In this document: positions 59,036-64,000 of the stretch, one piece after another
Position numbering within the stretch: position 1 is the stretch's first letter
Layout of the letters: each line of letters opens with the position of its first letter
From: Hymenolepis diminuta
Taxonomy: Eukaryota > Platyhelminthes > Cestoda > Cyclophyllidea > Hymenolepididae
Direction of reading: 5' to 3'
Length of the DNA: 64,000 bases
Assembly: GCA_900708905.1 (NCBI GenBank)
Contig: CAADRB010000001.1
Span: 2,273,831-2,337,830, forward strand
Position numbers and translations under genes: made by a program
The notes under the pieces: generated by a model
What the model saw: only the letters and a program-made list of their open reading frames with translations
Told to the model about the DNA's origin: nothing
The model's database searches: none

Positions 59036-59158
59036 GGAGTCCGAGATCACAAGATTGGTGCTCACTGATACACATTAGGTGATATAGATGACCAATCGCA
59101 CCAGATGATTCTAGTCAACAAAAGGGTGCTAGAGTGTGGGCTCCGGAATATTCTCCCC
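59036..59158 (+). repeat. SINE-like repeat
   Basis: Reads GGAGTCCGAGATCACAAG (B-box region), then GGTGATATAGATGACCAATC and GCACCAGATGATTCTAGTCA with ACAAAAGGGTG. This parallels the 36497 copy block by block (GATGTCTATAATGTAGGTGA, ACCAACCACACCAG, TTCAGGTCAAAAAAGGGTG). It ends at a C10 tract. Confidence 0.55.
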
Positions 59159-62100
59159 CCCCCCTCTCCCCTTTCTAAAGTTACAATGTTGCTAACAGCT
59201 ACGGTAGTGAGCTTAGCAATTTTTCCTATACAAAATATGAAAAATTTATACTACGCCATTTGGAATCAAACTCCTTGTATCGCCTGAAATATTAATTTTG
59301 TTACGGGAAAAAGTACCCACAACTTCCGTCGTTCAAAAGTCAACATCTATTTCTCATGAATGTAGAACTCTTAAACAGAGGTTACTGAGGGCACTTAAAA
59401 GTGGAGTTTTAAGAGTTATGTCTTGAAATCACTGATGTCTAAACAGCCCGACTTGAGAATGATTCCTTCTTGTCTTAAATATCTTTAAAAATAAGATATT
59501 TGAGGGCGTCCCAATTGTAGCACAGCTCTGAATTTGATTGGCTGACAAATGCAATGGCTTTGGTATTTCAGAGAAAAAAATTTGAGTTTGTTTGCATTTT
59601 CCTTATTTTTTATTTTATAAATCAATTCAAATATATCTGATGGCAGAAGACAGATTGAGCGATGGTACTGCTCTCATCTTTAGGACACAGAGCTATTAAT
59701 CAGGATAGGATTTTAGCATCTTAACTTATTTATATTTTAAGCAATCTGAAACATTTTCTTAGCTGATCAAAATGCGTAATATGACTCAATCTACAAAATA
59801 CATGGACGTAAATGTCGCTCATGAAGTACACTTATTTTATTATCTTTATTTATATATTCATTTTTTGTCTCGTTATGTCTGTCTATTCATAAGAAGTGAG
59901 CTTTGTACATCCGCTACGGAGCACACCCTATTCAATCCGCAGATTATTGCTGGCTTCTGGGAATCTTTATCCTAATTAGAGCTGTAAATATTCAAGTATC
60001 CATGTTCTTCTATGGGTGGTTCTTCGAAGAATCCTTAATACCATACGAATAATTTCTTTGATTTTGTAATGTATCATTTCCTCATTTCTCTATTTTAAAT
60101 CGTATTCACAAACCTGTACTAAGATGAGTTGAAAATTCCAACAGATCAAGAATATATTTTCTACGCTCCCCCAGCCTTTCGACATCTCACAAAAACAATT
60201 TTCACTCTTTTAAAGTGCATTTCCTTTTATTCCCCTATCAATGCGATGCGAACTGATGTGAAACTTCATGGATATTCCATATATTTGGTCTACTTTTCTG
60301 GATTGTTTTAATTTGTCTGAGTTGAAGCTTAGTTCAATTAAACACATGAGGTGAAGCTCAAATCAAGTGCCAATAGATTTTTGGGCGTTTACACATTTTG
60401 CGGTTTCTAGTTTATCAATATCTAAACCGATAAATTGATTCCACACGCATCATCCCTCTTAAAACAGATAAAAAAACGTTTTTGCAGTGCTTCTGATTCA
60501 GTCTGCATTTAGAACTGTTAATATTTGACTTAGCAGATGGGTGTATTTACGACTCCTGTTCAAAATAACTTCATAAAATAAATTGTGGGATATTTTGGAC
60601 AAATATTACCAAAAGAACTGTCAAAGAAGATTTTTTCTCAAGAATTTCCTTTTTTAAAATTTCCTCTACTATAATACTTCCTGAAGAGAAAATTCCATAA
60701 TTTTTCTCTGAATTTAAGTGTAATTGTAGGGTTATAGAATGTAAGGATTGATCCTCATTTTAACATGCAATAATACATGCTTCATTTCAAATATTATAAA
60801 TTTACATGGTGAGGTATATGTTCACGATTTGTCGTGCAGAATATCTATTTGGTCAAATTAATGTCTGCACTTTCTGCTATGCAAAATTGCTTATACTAAT
60901 TGGAGATGGAGTTGCTAACAGTTCCCAATCATTTAATCTTGTTTAGCCGTTAGTGCAGGCTTTCATTCACTATCAGAAGAGTCCGAATTGGTTTCTAAAA
61001 TGATGAATTTTAAAAATGCAAGGGAAATCAAATAATGAGTAGACGTAAATTGATGCTTGTAAAATATGAATTGATGAGATTTCATTAACAAAACTGGTAA
61101 AAGAGTGAAATCGTTTTTACTAAAACACTTGAGTTTATTTACTGTAATAATTATTAGAAAGGACAAAATTTTGAAATGATCAAAAGGTCAAACAGTTAAT
61201 TTGAAAGGATGAAATTTTTATTATTTCTTTTTTTATTCCATTTTAAATTATAGGTTTCTAAGACATAAAAATGAGAAGTAATAAAAATATCAAAATTTTA
61301 TGAAAGGGTTCCTAGCAATAGTGAACTTATTTAATATATTTCTTTAATTTACTTCTTTCATTTAGGTTAATTTAAAACTACCATCGGTATTGGTGCAGGT
61401 AATGCGGAAATTTTCCTTATTGATTAGGCATGAATATACAAAATTTGAACTAATATTTCAGAATTACCGGAATAATTAAAACTATTTCCTTGATAAAAGT
61501 TTTCCCATGTGACTGTTTTTACTACAATTGCCCTGCTGATAATATCAGCTGTCGATCAGTTAAAAACTGAATTAGATTTTCTTTTTACTTTTAAACACTA
61601 ATCATAGAATTGAAAAATTTTACTTAAATTAAAAAAATAGCTATTAATTTGTATATTAGTTAATTATACAAATTATACAAAGGTTAATTTCTATAAAATA
61701 ATGATGAGACGAAAAATTTATGGGGCAGAAAGAATTCGTACATTGTATTAAAGTACACCACACAGAAGCACAAATAATGACAAAAAAAGTCCGAAACCTT
61801 TAAGTAATTATAATTTTGTTTTTTGACATAGGTTCTCTTTATAAAAGTGTGCAAAAATGGATATTTTTTAATAAAATAAAATTGTCTAAATTAGCAAATA
61901 GTAAAAAAACAATTTCTTTTATGTCTAGCATTATTTTTAGACATTTTTATTGCTAATATATTACGACTTTTTCGTTCTCTTAAGGAACCTCTTGAGAAAT
62001 TTGACAACTTAATTACGTTAGTCATTACCCTCGTTATTTTTCATTTTTTGCTCTATTTATGGTAAAAATAGCCTGAAATATTTTCACATAGCCTTTTCTG

Positions 62101-63040
62101 CATTATGAGGGGATGTTTTTTATATTTGCTTGCAAGATTCAGTTCACTGTTTCCATTATATATGATAGTGCACTAAAATTACTCCAATTCAACCCAAAAG
62201 GAAAGATGCCAAAACTGATCTTGTTGTTGGGTGCTATTGTTAAACAAATAACCCCAATGCCAATAATTAAACATTTTGATGAAGGTTAAATCGAACAATC
62301 AAAAACGGGATTCAATTACTTTCCTTCTCCACTCACCATGCTATTTAAATCTGGTATAAAAGGAGATTAATAGACAAAGATTGCATAAGACGTTATACAG
62401 ATCGAAGAATTTTTAAAATTAGAAGATTTTACTTATTGTGAATTTTTACTTAGAATAGCTAATCGCATTAACTAGTTTCATTTTCATCCTGTTTTTTTCC
62501 AATCATAAAAGGCTATTTTATAGTTACATATGAAAATCATATAAATTAACTATTTTTCTGATTATTAATTAACGAAAAATGAGAGGAAGTTATATTTAAA
62601 ATTGGAATCGTAGAAGAACTTGATTCAAGACCAACGAATAAGATTTGGCAGAAAACAGTTTGGATATAGATCATTATTATTTAAATTAAGTGAAATCTAT
62701 TGAATTCTTCAATATTTTAATATGCCATCACTAGTCTCATCTACCTGCTCCTAGCTATAAGAAATTACAAAAGTCACATGAATAATGATTAGATTAAATC
62801 ACCCAGAAACCCAAGTATTAAATAGGAAAACCGAACTTTGCAGTATTAAAATATTGCGATATGAATTATGTCAATCATGAAAAATTGAACATCGAAAATG
62901 TTTCTAGAAGTTAAACAGAGTAGAACTCTTGATTTCCTGATCTAAGTACATTGCCTCCCTTTGTTTCGTTCTTTGCTGAAATATTTACCATTTTGCTTGT
63001 TTAAATAATACTCAGTGATTTAATATCGTAAAAGAAATCA

Positions 63041-63130
63041 AGTGCTGCGGTCAACATGGGCGTCTGCCAAGCCAAAGGTTACAAGATCGATTCACATACA
63101 GTGATTAGGATAACCGTGTTGATTGATTCC
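63041..63130 (+). repeat. SINE-like repeat head
   Basis: GTGCTGCGGTCAACATGGGC then GTCTGCCAAGCCAAAGGTTA and CAAGATCGATTCACATACAG: the same head, CTGCCA and B-box order as at 36497. It aligns with the reverse complement of the 25389 copy, including a TCAACCGC/TAACCGTG-like tail. Confidence 0.55.
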
Positions 63131-64000
63131 CACTTGAAAATACACACCTATGGGTCTATTTTAATTAAGAAATCAATTTTAGAATTTCACATCAACATTT
63201 AAAACAACCCATTCACAGACAGTTGGCTAACTTTTAAGTGAGCAATAAAATATTCTAATGCCCACATTCAAAAAGAATTAAGCCTCATATTTCTAGGCAG
63301 TCAGCCTTAAGTTATTTATTTTGAAACCAATTTAATTTTACTCTCTATCGCCACTGATTTCAGTTAGCGTAGCCACTAATATAACCTGGGCTGCTCACTG
63401 AGATATGCTATGGCTGTAGTAACTCAGAAAAGGTAAGAAGAAGAGAGGTCTGAAGCTCGAAGAATGACTTCTTTTGAGATTATCAAAAAGTACCGAGACT
63501 CAACTATATATTTGATATGTGGGATTTATTGGCTATCTAGTCAAGTGATAATAAAGCAATTTTGTTTGTTTCTAGAAGTTTGGAAGAGTAGCAATTAATG
63601 AATTTATTGCTCGGGGAACAAATCACGTATCAGAATATTCAATTCAGCCTCTCATCAAAGCTAATATTCCATCTTGTTCCCTGCGATAAAGTTAGTTGTT
63701 CTCGGTTTTCTTTAACACAGTCCAGTCTCAAATTATTAATCTGAAAAGCTCTTCTAGGGGTACAAATATATAAAAATCAACTGAGTAAATGATCAATCAC
63801 CAAACTTTACTAAACATAATTGATAGTTTTCAAAATGGCTAAAAGCTCTGCCATTAAAAGGCTAGCTCATGACATTATCAGTCTAATTTAAAATCGTGTC
63901 AAAAGCAATGCGCTAATTTCATTTCTGTTCTTTTAAATATTGATTTCCTTGGTGACGTTCATCGCTCCATTTAAGCCGCGGTTGCTATGGTTTTATCCTT

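Larger units (their letters stand above)
55930..64000. other. AT-rich intergenic stretch, no gene recognised
   Basis: Open frames up to about 107 codons (57829-58152) carry no recognisable domain and are of the size expected by chance. Apart from two SINE-like copies (59036-59158, 63041-63130) and a C10 run at 59155-59164, I see nothing to annotate. Confidence 0.5.

Noticed and set aside
1..64000. CRISPR arrays, operons, ribosome binding sites, prophage
   Set aside because: Spliced genes with poly(A) signals, large introns and animal protein families show a eukaryotic nuclear genome; no regularly spaced direct repeats were seen.

Overview
This is a nuclear contig from a metazoan, not a microbe. 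It is strongly A+T-rich, has kilobase-scale introns, tRNA-like short interspersed repeats, mariner and Tc1/mariner transposon remnants, and two assembly gaps (runs of N). The three clear genes are all animal families: a TCF21/musculin-type bHLH factor, a ZFAND4-type ubiquitin-like/AN1 protein and a COX7C-type cytochrome oxidase subunit. An invertebrate is likely. A flatworm or similar AT-rich helminth would fit, but nothing here proves the phylum.

Layout. 1-13.6 kb: no gene recognised; it holds two old dispersed repeat copies (about 118-445 and 12195-12625). 13.67-13.72 kb: a 30-bp tandem repeat runs into the first gap (13725-14693). 15.30-15.82 kb, minus strand: a single-exon bHLH transcription factor, with four CCAAT-type boxes just upstream. 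16.0-25.8 kb: mostly empty, with a five-tract G-quadruplex candidate at 17.78 kb, a pair of overlapping small ORFs at 22.2-22.6 kb and one SINE-like repeat. 25.87-52.49 kb, minus strand: one large split gene assembled here from seven exons with consistent phases. It encodes an 862-residue ZFAND4-like protein with an N-terminal ubiquitin-like domain and a C-terminal AN1 zinc finger. Its introns carry a complete but dead mariner element (40.85-42.11 kb), a second dead Tc1/mariner-type element (49.38-50.59 kb), several SINE-like copies, and an intact 121-codon plus-strand ORF (37.78-38.15 kb) with weak eIF1A/EIF1AD-like resemblance. 55.66-55.91 kb, plus strand: a COX7C-like gene whose stop codon overlaps its AATAAA signal. 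56-64 kb: two SINE-like copies and no recognisable gene.

The genes are independent and unrelated in pathway: a developmental transcription factor, a ubiquitin-system/zinc-finger protein and a mitochondrial respiratory subunit. COX7C and the ZFAND4-like gene diverge from the 52.5-55.65 kb interval, so their 5' regulatory regions, and any missing first exon of the ZFAND4-like gene, probably lie there. Most remaining sequence is decayed repeat or featureless AT-rich DNA. No CRISPR array, rRNA or convincing functional tRNA gene was seen.
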